Source: Ancylobacter koreensis (GTDB taxonomy: Bacteria > Pseudomonadota > Alphaproteobacteria > Rhizobiales > Xanthobacteraceae). From it: a stretch of 64,000 nucleotides of DNA. Shown one piece after another: positions 16,398 through 25,404 of the stretch. Every line of letters starts with the position of its first letter. Positions within the stretch are counted from its first letter, which is position 1. Location of the stretch: contig NZ_JALKCG010000001.1 of NCBI RefSeq assembly GCF_023016525.1, positions 620,001 to 684,000 of the forward strand, in the 5' to 3' direction. Below the pieces are notes generated by a model. The model did no database searches. It was given only the letters and a program-made list of their open reading frames with translations, and had not been told where the DNA came from. Both the position numbers and the translations under genes were made by a program.

Positions 16398-17624
16398 ATG
16401 GCCAAGGACGCGCAGCAGGACGGCCCGGACAGACTCTATGGCGCCGGCGTCAGCCCCGGTGTCCTTCCCGCCCTGGCGGCGCAGGCGGACGAACTCGCCG
16501 GCTGGCGCCACACGCTGCACGCCATGCCGGAGACCGCCTTCGAGGAGACGCGCACCGGCGCCTTCGTCGCGCAGAAGCTGGAGAGCTTCGGCCTGCCCGT
16601 GCATCGGGGGCTGGCCGGCACCGGGCTGGTGGCGACGCTGACGGGAAAAGCTGGTGAGGGCCCCGCCATCGGCCTGCGCGCCGACATGGACGCGCTCGAC
16701 ATCCATGAGGCGACCAATCTGCCGTGGCGCTCCGACACGCCCGGCAAGATGCACGCCTGCGGCCATGACGGGCACATGACCATGCTGCTCGCCGCTGCGC
16801 GCCACCTCAGCCGGAATCCCGACTTCGCCGGCACGGTGCACTTCATCTTCCAGCCGGCCGAGGAGAACGAGGGCGGCGGCAAGGTCATGGTCGAGCAGGG
16901 CCTGTTCGACCTGTTTCCGATGCAGGCGGTGTATGGGCTGCACAACTGGCCGAACGCGCCCTTCGGCACCTTTCTCGGCCGGCCCGACGCCATGTTCGCC
17001 GCCTTCGACATCTTCGAGGTGAAGGTGATCGGGCGTGGCGCCCATGCCGCCATGCCCCAGCGCGGCATCGACCCGGTGCTGGCGGCCTCCCACCTCGTCG
17101 CCCAGCTTCAGTCCATCGTCTCGCGCTCGGTGAGCCCGCAGGAGGCGGTGGTGGTCACCGTCACCCAGATTCATGGCGGCGATACCTGGAACGTGATCCC
17201 CGACGAGGTGCTGCTGCGCGGCACGGTGCGCAGCTTCTCGCGCGAGGTGCGCGACCTCGCCGAGACGCGCTTCCGCGCCATCGTGGAAGGCGTGTGCGCG
17301 GCGCAGGGCGCGCGTGCCGAGATCCGCTACGACCGGCGCTACCCCTCGCTGGTCAATCACGCTCACGAATTCGGGCTGGCGCTGGCCGCCGCGCGGGCGA
17401 CGGTGGGCGAGGCCATCGTGCCCGATTTCGAGCCGATCATGGCGGCGGAGGATTTCGCCTACATGCTGGAGGCGGTGCCGGGCGCCTATCTGTGCCTCGC
17501 CAGCGGCCCGGGACCCAACCTGCACAACGCCCATTACGACTTCAACGACGCGTTGCTGCCGGTGGGCGCCAGCTACTGGGTCAATCTGGTGAGCGACGTG
17601 CTTGCGCCGGCGCGGCCTGCCTGA
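16398..17624 (+). CDS. M20 family amidohydrolase (hippurate hydrolase-like)
   Basis: A 408-residue M20D-type metal-dependent amidohydrolase. Metal-site motifs are GLRADMDALDIHE, MHACGHDGHMTMLL, FIFQPAEENEGGGKVMVEQG and the late His in NLHNAHYDFND. The dimerisation domain includes GRGAHAAMPQRGIDPVLAAS. Enzymes of this type hydrolyse N-acyl amino acids such as hippurate or N-acetyl amino acids; the substrate here is unknown. The ATG at 16398 has AAGGTGG upstream; longer in-frame upstream sequence is antisense shadow. The MFS gene begins 1 nt after the stop codon, suggesting coupled uptake and hydrolysis. Confidence 0.9.
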   Translation: MAKDAQQDGPDRLYGAGVSPGVLPALAAQADELAGWRHTLHAMPETAFEETRTGAFVAQKLESFGLPVHRGLAGTGLVATLTGKAGEGPAIGLRADMDALDIHEATNLPWRSDTPGKMHACGHDGHMTMLLAAARHLSRNPDFAGTVHFIFQPAEENEGGGKVMVEQGLFDLFPMQAVYGLHNWPNAPFGTFLGRPDAMFAAFDIFEVKVIGRGAHAAMPQRGIDPVLAASHLVAQLQSIVSRSVSPQEAVVVTVTQIHGGDTWNVIPDEVLLRGTVRSFSREVRDLAETRFRAIVEGVCAAQGARAEIRYDRRYPSLVNHAHEFGLALAAARATVGEAIVPDFEPIMAAEDFAYMLEAVPGAYLCLASGPGPNLHNAHYDFNDALLPVGASYWVNLVSDVLAPARPA

Positions 17625-17625
17625 C

Positions 17626-18858
17626 GTGGATGCCGCAGCGCCCGAGGCGCGTCACCGGCCGCCGGACGGGCGCTCGCCCTTCATCATCGGGCTGGGCGTC
17701 GCCCAGCTCTGTTCCTGGGGCTCGCTCTATTACAGCTTTCCCCAGATCGCGCAGGCGATGAGCGTCGAACTCGGCTGGTCGAAGGCCGAGCTCTACGGCG
17801 CGGCGACGCTCGGTCTCGCGCTGGCAGGTCTTGCCGCCTATCCCGCCGGCCTCGCCATCGACCGCGGCCATGGCCGACCGGTCATGGCGGGCGGCTCGGC
17901 GCTGGCGGGGCTGTTGTTCCTGCTGTGGTCGCAGGCGGGGAGCCTGATGCTGTTCTATGCCGCCGTCGCTGGGCTCGGCGTGGTGCAGGCGGCGACGCTC
18001 TACGAGCCTGCCTTCGCCGTCGTCGCCCGCCGTGCCGGCCCGCTCAACGCCCGCCCCGGCATCACCGCGCTGACCCTGTGGGGCGGCTTCGCCTCCACCG
18101 TCTTCATCCCGCTCATCCAGTTCCTCATCGAGGCGGTGGGCTGGCGGGACACGCTGCTGGTGCTCGGCGCGGTGAACGTGCTGGTCTGCGCAAGCGCCAA
18201 CTACCTCGCCATCGACCCCTCCCGCGACGCCCTGCCGCCGCGCGTGCCGGACGACGCGCTGCCGCGCCGCTCGCCCGTGGCGCAGGCGCTGCGCCAGCCG
18301 GCCTTCTGGGCGCTGGCGCTCGCCTTCACCGCCTATTCCGCGATGTTCTCGGGCTTCACCTTTCACGTCTACCCGCTGCTGGTGGAGCGCGGCTTCGACA
18401 TTGCCAGCGTGGTCGGCGCCCTCGCCATCATCGGCCCGGCGCAGGTCGCCGGCCGGGTGGTGGTGTCGGTGTTCGCCCCGCGCGCGCCGGTGCGGGCGGT
18501 TGGTGCGGTGATCGTGGCTGTGTTCCCGCTCGCCTTCCTGGCGCTGGAGTTCATGCCGCCGCATTTCGAATGGGTGGCGCTGTTCGCCGTCGGCTACGGC
18601 GCGGTGAACGGCATCATCACCATCGTGCGCGGGCTGGCGGTGCCCGAGCTGATCACGCGGCGGGCCTATGGCGCGGTGAACGGGGTTCTCTCGCTGCCGG
18701 CGACCTTCTCGCGCGCGCTCGCCCCGGCGGGTCTCGCGGCGTTGTGGACGGCGACGGGTTCCTACGACGCGGTGCTCTTCGCCATCATCGCGCTGGCGCT
18801 GGTGCTCGCCCTCGGCTTCTGGACCGCCGCGCTCGTCGCCCGGCCGGCCGAGGACTGA
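17626..18858 (+). CDS. major facilitator superfamily transporter
   Basis: A 410-residue protein with about 12 hydrophobic segments and an MFS loop motif (DRGHGRPVMAGG, about residues 80-91). It resembles the oxalate/formate and monocarboxylate-type MFS branch only generally. The GTG at 17626, one base after the M20 stop codon, is the most probable start; an in-frame TTG at 17602 would overlap that gene. The operon arrangement suggests uptake of the M20 substrate or export of its product. Its stop codon directly abuts the stop codon of the convergent TauE gene (TGATCA, 18856-18861). Confidence 0.85.
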   Translation: MDAAAPEARHRPPDGRSPFIIGLGVAQLCSWGSLYYSFPQIAQAMSVELGWSKAELYGAATLGLALAGLAAYPAGLAIDRGHGRPVMAGGSALAGLLFLLWSQAGSLMLFYAAVAGLGVVQAATLYEPAFAVVARRAGPLNARPGITALTLWGGFASTVFIPLIQFLIEAVGWRDTLLVLGAVNVLVCASANYLAIDPSRDALPPRVPDDALPRRSPVAQALRQPAFWALALAFTAYSAMFSGFTFHVYPLLVERGFDIASVVGALAIIGPAQVAGRVVVSVFAPRAPVRAVGAVIVAVFPLAFLALEFMPPHFEWVALFAVGYGAVNGIITIVRGLAVPELITRRAYGAVNGVLSLPATFSRALAPAGLAALWTATGSYDAVLFAIIALALVLALGFWTAALVARPAED

Positions 18859-19617
18859 TCAGGCCCCCAGCATCAGCCGCGCGCCGTCCCAGGTCAGCTT
18901 GAGCGAGATCAGGAACAGCGCGCCCATCACCAGCCGGTAGAACAGCTTCTCCGGCAGGATGCGTGTCAGCTTCACCCCGACGAAGGTGGCCGCGACCGCC
19001 ACCGGCATCAGCAGCGCCGTGACAGTGAGGTTGGCCGGGTTGAGCTGGCCGAGCGACCAGTAGGGAATGAGCTTGATGGCGTTGACGGCGGCGAAGGTCA
19101 GCGTCGTGGTGCCGGCATAGACCATCTTCGGCAGCTTCTGCGGCACCACATACATCTGGTAGGGCGGCGCCCCGCCATGACTGACGAAGCTGGTAAAGCC
19201 CGACACCGCGCCCCAGAACAGCCCGCGCGGCAGGTCCGCCGGCCGCGCCGCCTGCCCCGCCCCGCCGAGCCAGCGTATGAGGCAGAAGGCGAGGCCGATC
19301 AGTCCGACGATGAGCATCACCTCGGCGTCGGTGACGATGGAGGCGGTGGCCCAGCCGATGCCGATGCCGACCGTGGCGGCGGGAATGAGGATGGCGAGGT
19401 TGCGGGTGGAGAATTCGCGCCGGTAGGCCCACACGCCGAACATGTCGCTGACGACATAGACCGGCAGCAGCAGGCCGGCCGCCGTCACCGGCGACATGAA
19501 CAGCGCCATGGTAGGCACGGCGAGGGAGCCGATCATCGGCACCCCGCCCTTGCTCATGCCGACGAAGACGGCGGCAAGGCCTGCGGCCAGCGCAAAGCCG
19601 ATTTCGGGAGGGATCAT
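18859..19617 (-). CDS. sulfite exporter TauE/SafE family protein
   Basis: A 252-residue membrane protein with about eight hydrophobic segments. The family motifs are GMSKGGVPMIGSLAVP (about residues 20-35), LLLPVYVVSDMFGVWAYRR and the second-half GFTSFVSHGGAPPYQMYVVP. The family exports sulfite, sulfoacetate or other small organosulfur anions; the substrate is not evident here. It follows a terminator after the transaldolase gene, so it probably has its own promoter, although none is clear. Confidence 0.9.
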   Translation of the reverse strand: MIPPEIGFALAAGLAAVFVGMSKGGVPMIGSLAVPTMALFMSPVTAAGLLLPVYVVSDMFGVWAYRREFSTRNLAILIPAATVGIGIGWATASIVTDAEVMLIVGLIGLAFCLIRWLGGAGQAARPADLPRGLFWGAVSGFTSFVSHGGAPPYQMYVVPQKLPKMVYAGTTTLTFAAVNAIKLIPYWSLGQLNPANLTVTALLMPVAVAATFVGVKLTRILPEKLFYRLVMGALFLISLKLTWDGARLMLGA

Positions 19618-19630
19618 GCGTACGCCATCG

Positions 19631-19652
19631 AAAAAGGAGGCCGGAGCCTCCT
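19631..19652 (-). terminator. rho-independent terminator after tal
   Basis: On the minus strand AGGAGGC, a 4-nt loop (TCCG), GCCTCCT and then TTTTC begins 4 nt past the tal stop codon. It separates tal from the TauE gene that starts at 19617. Confidence 0.85.
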
Positions 19653-19655
19653 CTA

Positions 19656-20627
19656 TCAGGCCGCCTTGGCGCCTTCCAGCCGCTTGGCGACCATGCCGCG
19701 CAGCGTGCGCAGGTCCTTCACGAAGAGCCGGATGCCTTCCGAGAGCTTCTCGGTGGCCATCTGGTCCTCGTTGAGCGCGAAGCGGAACGCCTTCTCGTCG
19801 AGATGAAGCCGCTCCGGCGCGCCCGTCGTGTCGGCCGGATCGAGGCGGCGCTCCAGCACGCCCTCGTCGGCGGCGAGCTGGTCGAGCAGCGCCGGGCCGA
19901 TGGTGAGCCGGTCGCAGCCGGCCAGCGCCTCGATCTCGCCGGTGTTGCGGAAGGAGGCGCCCATCACCACGGTCGGGATGCCGTGCTTCTTGTAGTAGGC
20001 GTAGATCTGGCGGACCGACACGACGCCCGGATCGGTCTCGGCGGTGAACGGGCCTTCGCCCGCCTTCACGTGCCAGTCGAGGATGCGCCCGACGAAGGGC
20101 GAGATGAGGAAGGCGCCGGCATCCGCCCCGGCCGCCGCCTGGGCGAGCGAGAACAGCAGGGTCAGGTTGCAGTCGATGCCTTCCTTCTGAAGGATCTCCG
20201 CAGCGCGGATGCCTTCCCAGGTCGAGGCCAGCTTGATGAGGATGCGCTCGCGCCCGACGCCGCGCTCCTCATAGGACTTGATGAAGGAGCGGGCCTTGGC
20301 CAGCGAGGCCTCGGTGTCGAAGGAGAGGTCGGCATCCACTTCCGTGGAGACGCGGCCGGGCACGATTTTGGAGAGCTCGGCGCCGAAGTTCAGCGCCAGC
20401 CGGTCGCAGGTGGCGTCCACCACCGCTTGCGAGGCGCCGCCCTGCCGGCGGCCCCACTCGATCGCCTCGTCGACGAGGAAGGCATAGGCCGGCATCTCGG
20501 CGGCCTTGAGCAGCAGGGTCGGGTTGGTGGTGCAGTCCTGCGGCTTCAGCCGGCGCACCGTCTCGATGTCGCCGGTGTCGGAGACGACGACGGTCATGGC
20601 ACGCAGTTGGTCGAGCTTGGAGGGCAT
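19656..20627 (-). CDS. tal: transaldolase
   Basis: A 323-residue TalB-type transaldolase moving a dihydroxyacetone unit between sugar phosphates in the non-oxidative pentose phosphate pathway. [14 protein letters not shown] (the TTNPSL-type signature), the Schiff-base Lys in [13 protein letters not shown] and [13 protein letters not shown] are present. Length matches the classical 315-320-residue enzyme. ATG at 20627 is chosen by homology ([12 protein letters not shown]); the 63 upstream residues of the open frame are not conserved in composition. Confidence 0.95.
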   Translation of the reverse strand: MPSKLDQLRAMTVVVSDTGDIETVRRLKPQDCTTNPTLLLKAAEMPAYAFLVDEAIEWGRRQGGASQAVVDATCDRLALNFGAELSKIVPGRVSTEVDADLSFDTEASLAKARSFIKSYEERGVGRERILIKLASTWEGIRAAEILQKEGIDCNLTLLFSLAQAAAGADAGAFLISPFVGRILDWHVKAGEGPFTAETDPGVVSVRQIYAYYKKHGIPTVVMGASFRNTGEIEALAGCDRLTIGPALLDQLAADEGVLERRLDPADTTGAPERLHLDEKAFRFALNEDQMATEKLSEGIRLFVKDLRTLRGMVAKRLEGAKAA

Positions 20628-20845
20628 GGCGCTGTCTCTTTCTCGCCGGAGCGGCCGTCGCGGCCGCGTCCGCAGGGGCTGTTCGTGATCCGCATGGTTG
20701 GACCACATTTGGGTGGCCTCGTTCAAGGTGCGCGCCGGCATGACGCGCGTGTGACGAGGCTTGATCGATCCGCTTGTCGCGCTGGCGTCGGCGGCGTAAA
20801 TCTTCTGCTTCTGCATGCGGCGGGCCGCGAGGCGGCGGAGCTTCC

Positions 20846-21688
20846 ATGGACGATATCCACTACCGTGAATACAAGATCCTGCTTCGCCCGGAACGGTTCT
20901 TCGACCCGCATCAGTTCGAGGTGTACTGGCACAAGCTGTGCCTGATCGCGCCCGAGTTCAAGGTCGGCGTCACCACCAACAAGGACGGCTTCAAGCGCCA
21001 GGTCCGCGAGGTGCTGTTCTACGACACGCCCGATTACGACCTCTACCGCAACGCCTTCATCCTGCGTAAGCGCACCTTCTACACCGATGGCTGGCCCGAT
21101 TCCGAGCATGAGCTGACGCTCAAGTTCCGCCACCCCGATCTGGCGACCGCCGCGGGCGTCGACGTGGTGCCGCATATGAGCGGGCGCGCCGACATCAAGT
21201 TCAAGGAAGAGCTGCTGCCGCTCAAGGACGAGCTCGGAGGCATGCGCTCGCTCTACTCGCACAATTGCGTGCTGCTGACGCCCGGCCTCGTGCTCGACGA
21301 GGGGCTGGGGCGCATCACCTCGGTCTTCCCCGAACTCGCGGAGCACTGCCCGGCCGATACCGGCGCCAAGGTGTCGCTGGTCAACAACCTGCCGGTCGAG
21401 GAGGTGCAGGTGAATGTCGGTTCCTTTGACTTCGGCCACGGCCTCATTGCCAAGGCGACCATCGCGGTCTGGCGCGAGCGCGCCACCGAGACCTCGATCA
21501 TCGGCGAATTCGCCTTCCAGGCGAAGTTCGACCGCTACGACGCGCTGCACGCCAAAGCGGTGGCGCGCTCGGAGGAGTTCTTCAAGGCGGCGCAGACCCA
21601 CGCACCGGAATGGGTGAAGCTCGGCGCCACCAAGACGGCGCTGGTCTACAATTTCGGCAAGCAGCTCGTGGCGAGCCACGAGGGCTGA
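20846..21688 (+). CDS. CYTH-like domain protein
   Basis: A 280-residue soluble protein of unknown function that shows the sequence pattern of the CYTH/triphosphate tunnel fold. HYREYKILL supplies an ExK-type start. [19 protein letters not shown] and ILRKRTFY match the YFDTPDxxLxxxGxxLRxR segment. [11 protein letters not shown] and DIKFKEEL supply further basic/acidic tunnel strands. CYTH enzymes act on triphosphorylated substrates such as ThTP or polyphosphate. I infer the fold from these motifs only. The gene is monocistronic, between tal (divergent) and the chromate transporter genes. Confidence 0.65.
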   Translation: MDDIHYREYKILLRPERFFDPHQFEVYWHKLCLIAPEFKVGVTTNKDGFKRQVREVLFYDTPDYDLYRNAFILRKRTFYTDGWPDSEHELTLKFRHPDLATAAGVDVVPHMSGRADIKFKEELLPLKDELGGMRSLYSHNCVLLTPGLVLDEGLGRITSVFPELAEHCPADTGAKVSLVNNLPVEEVQVNVGSFDFGHGLIAKATIAVWRERATETSIIGEFAFQAKFDRYDALHAKAVARSEEFFKAAQTHAPEWVKLGATKTALVYNFGKQLVASHEG

Positions 21689-21721
21689 GCGCGGACGACG
21701 ACGCACACGGGACCGCCCGCC

Positions 21722-22354
21722 ATGACTTCCCCCATCCCGCCCGGCACCGGTAGCGCCGACGCGCCGGCACCCTACGCCGTGCCGCGCGACGTGCCGCTGT
21801 GGAGCATCTTCCTCACCTTCCTGTTCATCGGCGCCATCAGCTTCGGCGGCGGCGTGGTGGCCTATCTGCGCTCCAGCCTCGTCCTCCAGAAGCGCTGGCT
21901 CGACGAGGAGCATTTTCTCTCCGCCCTCGGCATCGCGCAGGCGTTGCCGGGCCTCAACGCCACCAATATGAGCATCATCGTCGGCGACCGGCTGCGCGGT
22001 GTGGCCGGCGCCATCGTCGCCTTCGCCGGCATGACGCTGCCCGGCGGCACCATGGTTCTGGTGCTCGGCGTGCTCTACGCCGCCAACGCCCATAACCCTT
22101 ACGTGAACGCCGCCCTCGTCGGCGTCGGCGCCGCAGCGGTGGGCATGCTCTCGGCGGTGACGCTGCAGATCGGGCGCAGGCAGCTCGGCGAGATCGTCAA
22201 CGTCACCATCATCGTGGTGACGGTGCTGATGGTGAGCTTCCTGCACATCTCGCTGGTCTGGGTGCTGCTCACCGTCGGGCCGGTGGCGGTCTTCCTGTTC
22301 CGTCCGAAAAAGGGCGACGCGCCGGTCGAGCGCGGGCCGGGAGGCGTGTCGTGA
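21722..22354 (+). CDS. chrA: chromate transporter, N-terminal half-size subunit
   Basis: A 210-residue CHR-family protein with about five to six hydrophobic segments. ISFGGGVVAYLRSSLVLQKRW, EEHFLSALGIAQALPGLNATN and GMTLPGGTMVLVLGV are CHR domain motifs (FGGxxA, PGP-like and GxxLPG). It is a short-chain (single-domain) member that needs the adjacent second half. Its stop codon overlaps the GTG start of the next gene as GTGA (22351-22354). The known role is proton- or sulfate-linked chromate efflux. Confidence 0.88.
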   Translation: MTSPIPPGTGSADAPAPYAVPRDVPLWSIFLTFLFIGAISFGGGVVAYLRSSLVLQKRWLDEEHFLSALGIAQALPGLNATNMSIIVGDRLRGVAGAIVAFAGMTLPGGTMVLVLGVLYAANAHNPYVNAALVGVGAAAVGMLSAVTLQIGRRQLGEIVNVTIIVVTVLMVSFLHISLVWVLLTVGPVAVFLFRPKKGDAPVERGPGGVS

Positions 22355-22902
22355 ACGAGAATCTCTCCGTCTTCGCGGTCTTCTCGTTGCTCTCCGTGCT
22401 GGCGGTCGGCGGGGGCGCCGCCGTGCTGCCGGAGACCAAGGAGCTCGTCGTCGGCAGCTATCACTGGCTCAGCGACGACCAGTTCCGAGACATTTACGGC
22501 CTCGGGCAGGTGGTGCCGGGCCCGAACATGCTGATGGTGATCGTGATCGGCTATCACGTCACCGGCTTCACGGGTGCGCTGCTGGCCTTTCTCGGCTTCT
22601 TCCTGCCCGCCGGGGCGATCTCCTGGGCGGCCTCGCGGGTGTGGGACCATTTCGAGGGCTCGCCCTGGCGCCGCTCGCTTCAGCAGGGGCTCGCCCCGCT
22701 GGTGGTCGGGCTGATGGCGGCGGGCACCATCTCCATCGCACGCACCGCCATCGACGGCACGCTGACCATCCTCATCGCCATCGGCGTGTTCGCCGGGGTC
22801 TACTTCATGAAGAAGGTGAACCCGGCGATCCTCGTGCTCGGCGGCGGCCTCGTCGGGCTGGTGCTGCTCAGCGGCACCGGCGCCGGCATGCCCCCAGGCT
22901 GA
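22351..22902 (+). CDS. chrA: chromate transporter, C-terminal half-size subunit
   Basis: A 183-residue CHR-family partner. VGGGAAVLPETKELVV, FRDIYGLGQVVPGPNMLMV and GFFLPAGAISWAASR are the same motifs as in the upstream subunit, here in the second-domain version. The GTG start overlaps the previous stop codon, giving translational coupling and equal expression of the two halves that form one heterodimeric exporter. Confidence 0.88.
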   Translation: MNENLSVFAVFSLLSVLAVGGGAAVLPETKELVVGSYHWLSDDQFRDIYGLGQVVPGPNMLMVIVIGYHVTGFTGALLAFLGFFLPAGAISWAASRVWDHFEGSPWRRSLQQGLAPLVVGLMAAGTISIARTAIDGTLTILIAIGVFAGVYFMKKVNPAILVLGGGLVGLVLLSGTGAGMPPG

Positions 22903-22908
22903 GCGCCC

Positions 22909-23604
22909 TCAGCCCTGCTTGCCCGGCAGGTAGGGGGCGAGGGCGTGGGCGAGGCTCGGCGCGGTGAGCGACTGCAGCCACACCTTGCCCGGCCCGGAAA
23001 GCCGCACGAGGAACAGCCCGTCGCCGCCGAACAGCGCGTTGCGTATGCCGCGCATCGTCGTCAGCTCGAAGGCGACGCTCTCCTCGAACATGCCGACATG
23101 GCCGGGATGCACCAGCAGCGACTGGCCGGGCTGGAGTTCATACGTGACGAGCTCGCCGCTCAGCTCGACGAAGGCGCTGGCCTGGCCGGCCAGCTTCTGC
23201 AGCATGAAGCCCTCGCCGCCGAACACTGCCCCGCCCAGCGTCTGCTGGAAGGCGGTGGTCACCTCGATGCCGGGCGAGCCGCAGACGAAGCCGTGCCGGT
23301 GCACGATGTAGCCGCCCCCCGGCGCGATCTCAACCGGCACGAAACTGCCCGGCAGCTTGGCGGCGAAGGCGACATTGCCCGGCCCGCGCTCGGCGTGGAA
23401 CTCGGTCATGAACAGTCCGCCGCCGGACACCGCCCGGCTCACCAGCCCGAACAGCCCGCCCGCGCCGCCGCCGGCGGTCGAGGTGGTGAGCGTGACGTCG
23501 CCCGACATCCAGGAGAGCTGGTCCGGCACGCCGACGATGCGGTCGCCGGCGTCGAGCTGGATTTCGAGCACGGGAAGGGTGGTGCCGATGATCTTGGAGC
23601 GCAT
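22909..23604 (-). CDS. AIM24/TIGR00266 family protein
   Basis: A 231-residue glycine-rich beta protein of the TIGR00266/AIM24 family. GGGAGGLFGLVSRAVSGGG, FMTEFHAERGPGNVAFAAK and GGAVFGGEGFMLQKLAG are characteristic. Function is unknown; relatives are linked to membrane or tellurium-type stress. The ATG at 23604 follows GGAG at 7 nt. The convergent chromate gene ends 6 nt away. Confidence 0.85.
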   Translation of the reverse strand: MRSKIIGTTLPVLEIQLDAGDRIVGVPDQLSWMSGDVTLTTSTAGGGAGGLFGLVSRAVSGGGLFMTEFHAERGPGNVAFAAKLPGSFVPVEIAPGGGYIVHRHGFVCGSPGIEVTTAFQQTLGGAVFGGEGFMLQKLAGQASAFVELSGELVTYELQPGQSLLVHPGHVGMFEESVAFELTTMRGIRNALFGGDGLFLVRLSGPGKVWLQSLTAPSLAHALAPYLPGKQG

Positions 23605-23778
23605 GGGAGGTCTCCGGGTATGGCCTCGGGGAGCGGGTGGCGCGGAGCATAGCAAGGCCGCCCCGAAAGTCGCCGGTGGGCCGGGAATTTTTTCGCCGCC
23701 GCATGGGGTTACGGCTGGCGCGGGCAGGCGGCCGTGCTATCGTCCGCCGCATTGATAACAACATTCGGGAGTGCCTTG

Positions 23779-24141
23779 ATGACTGGCCGTTCCGTGATGT
23801 CTTCCCTCGTTGCCCGCCCCCTGCGCCATCTGCGCCGGGCGGTGCTCGCTGTCGCTCTCGTGCTCGGAGCATTCTCCGCCGCCGGCCTCGCCTCCGGCGG
23901 CGCGGAGGCCGCTGTCGCCTCTCCGACGCTCGGCGCCGCCGTGCCGGCGCTGCCCGGCACCGCCTCCACCCTGCCGGTGGAGAATGTGCGCTGGGTCTGC
24001 GGCCCGTGGCGCTGCGTGTGGCGGCCGAACTGGAACTACTGGTACGTACCGCCTTACGCGCGCGGCTGGGGCCCGCCGGTGCGTCCCGGCTGCTTCTGGC
24101 GGCGCAACTGGGGCGGCGCCTGGGTGCATGTCTGCCCCTGA
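23779..24141 (+). CDS. small secreted Cys/Trp-rich protein
   Basis: A 120-residue protein with a long signal peptide (arginine-rich start, hydrophobic core AVLAVALVLGAFSAAGLASG, likely cleavage near AEA-AVA). The mature part ends in an aromatic domain with four Cys (RWVCGPWRCVWRPNWNYW, PGCFWRRNWGGAWVHVCP). Such small periplasmic or surface proteins are common in Hyphomicrobiales and have no known function. A GGGAG site precedes the ATG. Confidence 0.7.
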   Translation: MTGRSVMSSLVARPLRHLRRAVLAVALVLGAFSAAGLASGGAEAAVASPTLGAAVPALPGTASTLPVENVRWVCGPWRCVWRPNWNYWYVPPYARGWGPPVRPGCFWRRNWGGAWVHVCP

Positions 24142-24164
24142 GCCGTCCTGCGGCCGAAAAGACG

Positions 24165-24189
24165 AAGGGCGCCCTCGGGCGCCCTTTTT
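24165..24189. terminator. bidirectional rho-independent terminator
   Basis: AAGGGCGCC, loop CTCG, GGCGCCCTT followed by TTT on the plus strand. On the minus strand the same hairpin is followed by a less perfect run (CGTCTTTT). It lies between two convergent small genes. Confidence 0.9.
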
Positions 24190-24211
24190 CATGCGGCGGA
24201 CCCGTGAGCGA

Positions 24212-24559
24212 CTATTTGAGCCCGATCAGGCTCCGCGCCTTCGCCACCTCGGCGAGGCACTTGGCCTCCTCGCCCGCCGCCTGTGCCGCACGGGCCTCGT
24301 CGAGGGCCTTCTGCGCACGCATCGGCACGGTGCCGTCGCCGATCGCCGCCTCGCTCCTGGCGAGGCCCGCTGGGCTGGGGTCATGGTCGAGCAGGGCGCC
24401 GGTGCTCTCGTCCGCGGTCGCGCCTTTCGCGGCGACCGCCTCGATATAGGTGTCGAGCGCCGCCTGCGTGGGCTCCAGCATCGCCGCGCAGGAGGCGGCG
24501 GAAGCGGCGGCCGGCGCGGCGAGCAGCAGCGCGGCGGCGAGCGGGGTCAGCAATTTCAT
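24212..24559 (-). CDS. small exported protein of unknown function
   Basis: A 115-residue protein with a clear signal peptide (MKLLTPLAAALLLAAPAAAS, cleavage probably at ASA-ASC) and a mature helical domain rich in Ala and Glu with two Cys (CAAMLEP, AKCLAEVAKAR) that could form a disulfide. The ATG at 24559 has AAGGAG 9 nt upstream. I do not recognise the family. Confidence 0.7.
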   Translation of the reverse strand: MKLLTPLAAALLLAAPAAASAASCAAMLEPTQAALDTYIEAVAAKGATADESTGALLDHDPSPAGLARSEAAIGDGTVPMRAQKALDEARAAQAAGEEAKCLAEVAKARSLIGLK

Positions 24560-24572
24560 TGGCGGCGCTCCT

Positions 24573-25163
24573 TCAGTCCCGCGCGAACATCTCGCGCTCG
24601 CCGCGATGCACGGCGGGTTCGCCAAACGGGCGGCCGGCGGCGCGGCGGCGATAGACGCTCGGGCGCCGGTGCTTGAGCGGACCGCGACGCGGACGGCGCC
24701 CGCGCGCCTCGCCGACCACCAGCCGGCCGAGCGTGGCATAGGCCGGGCGGCGGGAGCCATCGGCTTCCGTCACCAGCATGGGCAGGCCGAGGGTCTCGCT
24801 CCAGCCGCGCCATTCCGCCACCACATCGTCGATATGCGGCGCGCTGTAGAGCGTCACCGACAGGGCGCTGTCGGCATGCACGAGAACGATGGCGACGCCT
24901 TCGCCCTCGCCCTCCGGGTCGAGCAGGGCGACCGCCAGCCCGTCATAGTCGCGCAGCGGCCGCGTCGCCTTCATCGGCACGCCGGCGACGCGCCGGCGCA
25001 GCACCACGCGCTCGATTCCCAGCTCCACCAGCCGCACGCCGTCGTCCGCGCCCTCGTCGAGCGACTGGAACACCAGCGGCCAGCCCTCGCCGGCCGGACG
25101 TTCCAGCGCGACATAAGGATAAGTCACCTGCAGAGGCCGCGCCTCCGCCCCCATCTGACGCAT
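24573..25163 (-). CDS. DUF6101 family protein
   Basis: A 196-residue protein matching the Hyphomicrobiales DUF6101 pattern. VELGIERVVLRRRVAGVPM, the segment from VAIVLVHADSALSVTLYSAP to DDVVAEWRGW and the basic tail GPLKHRRPSVYRRR with GEPAVHRGEREMFARD are diagnostic. No enzymatic motif is present. The DUF assignment is from memory of the family consensus. The downstream small exported gene begins 14 nt after its stop codon, so both may be one transcript. Confidence 0.72.
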   Translation of the reverse strand: MRQMGAEARPLQVTYPYVALERPAGEGWPLVFQSLDEGADDGVRLVELGIERVVLRRRVAGVPMKATRPLRDYDGLAVALLDPEGEGEGVAIVLVHADSALSVTLYSAPHIDDVVAEWRGWSETLGLPMLVTEADGSRRPAYATLGRLVVGEARGRRPRRGPLKHRRPSVYRRRAAGRPFGEPAVHRGEREMFARD

Positions 25164-25404
25164 CTTGCCGCTCCCGCCGATGTTCCGGCTGTTGTTTGGC
25201 CATTACCGAGCCCGCAGGCTCCCTGTCATGGCGGCACGCTAGGCGAGGGCTCCCCCGCATCGGCTTAAGGGAAATGGTTGACCGTTTCTTCGCGGCCCTG
25301 CGGGGCCCGCGAATGGCTCCTATGCTTGACGAAAGCTTGTCGGAATCGCTCGCAATGCCGATATCGCCGTTGCGGGCACCTCGCCTTCGCCCTAATCCCT
25401 CTTG

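Noticed and set aside
25326-25365. Promoter for cysQ (TTGTCG..GATATC)
   Set aside because: The spacing is 17 nt but both hexamers match consensus poorly; chance occurrence is likely.
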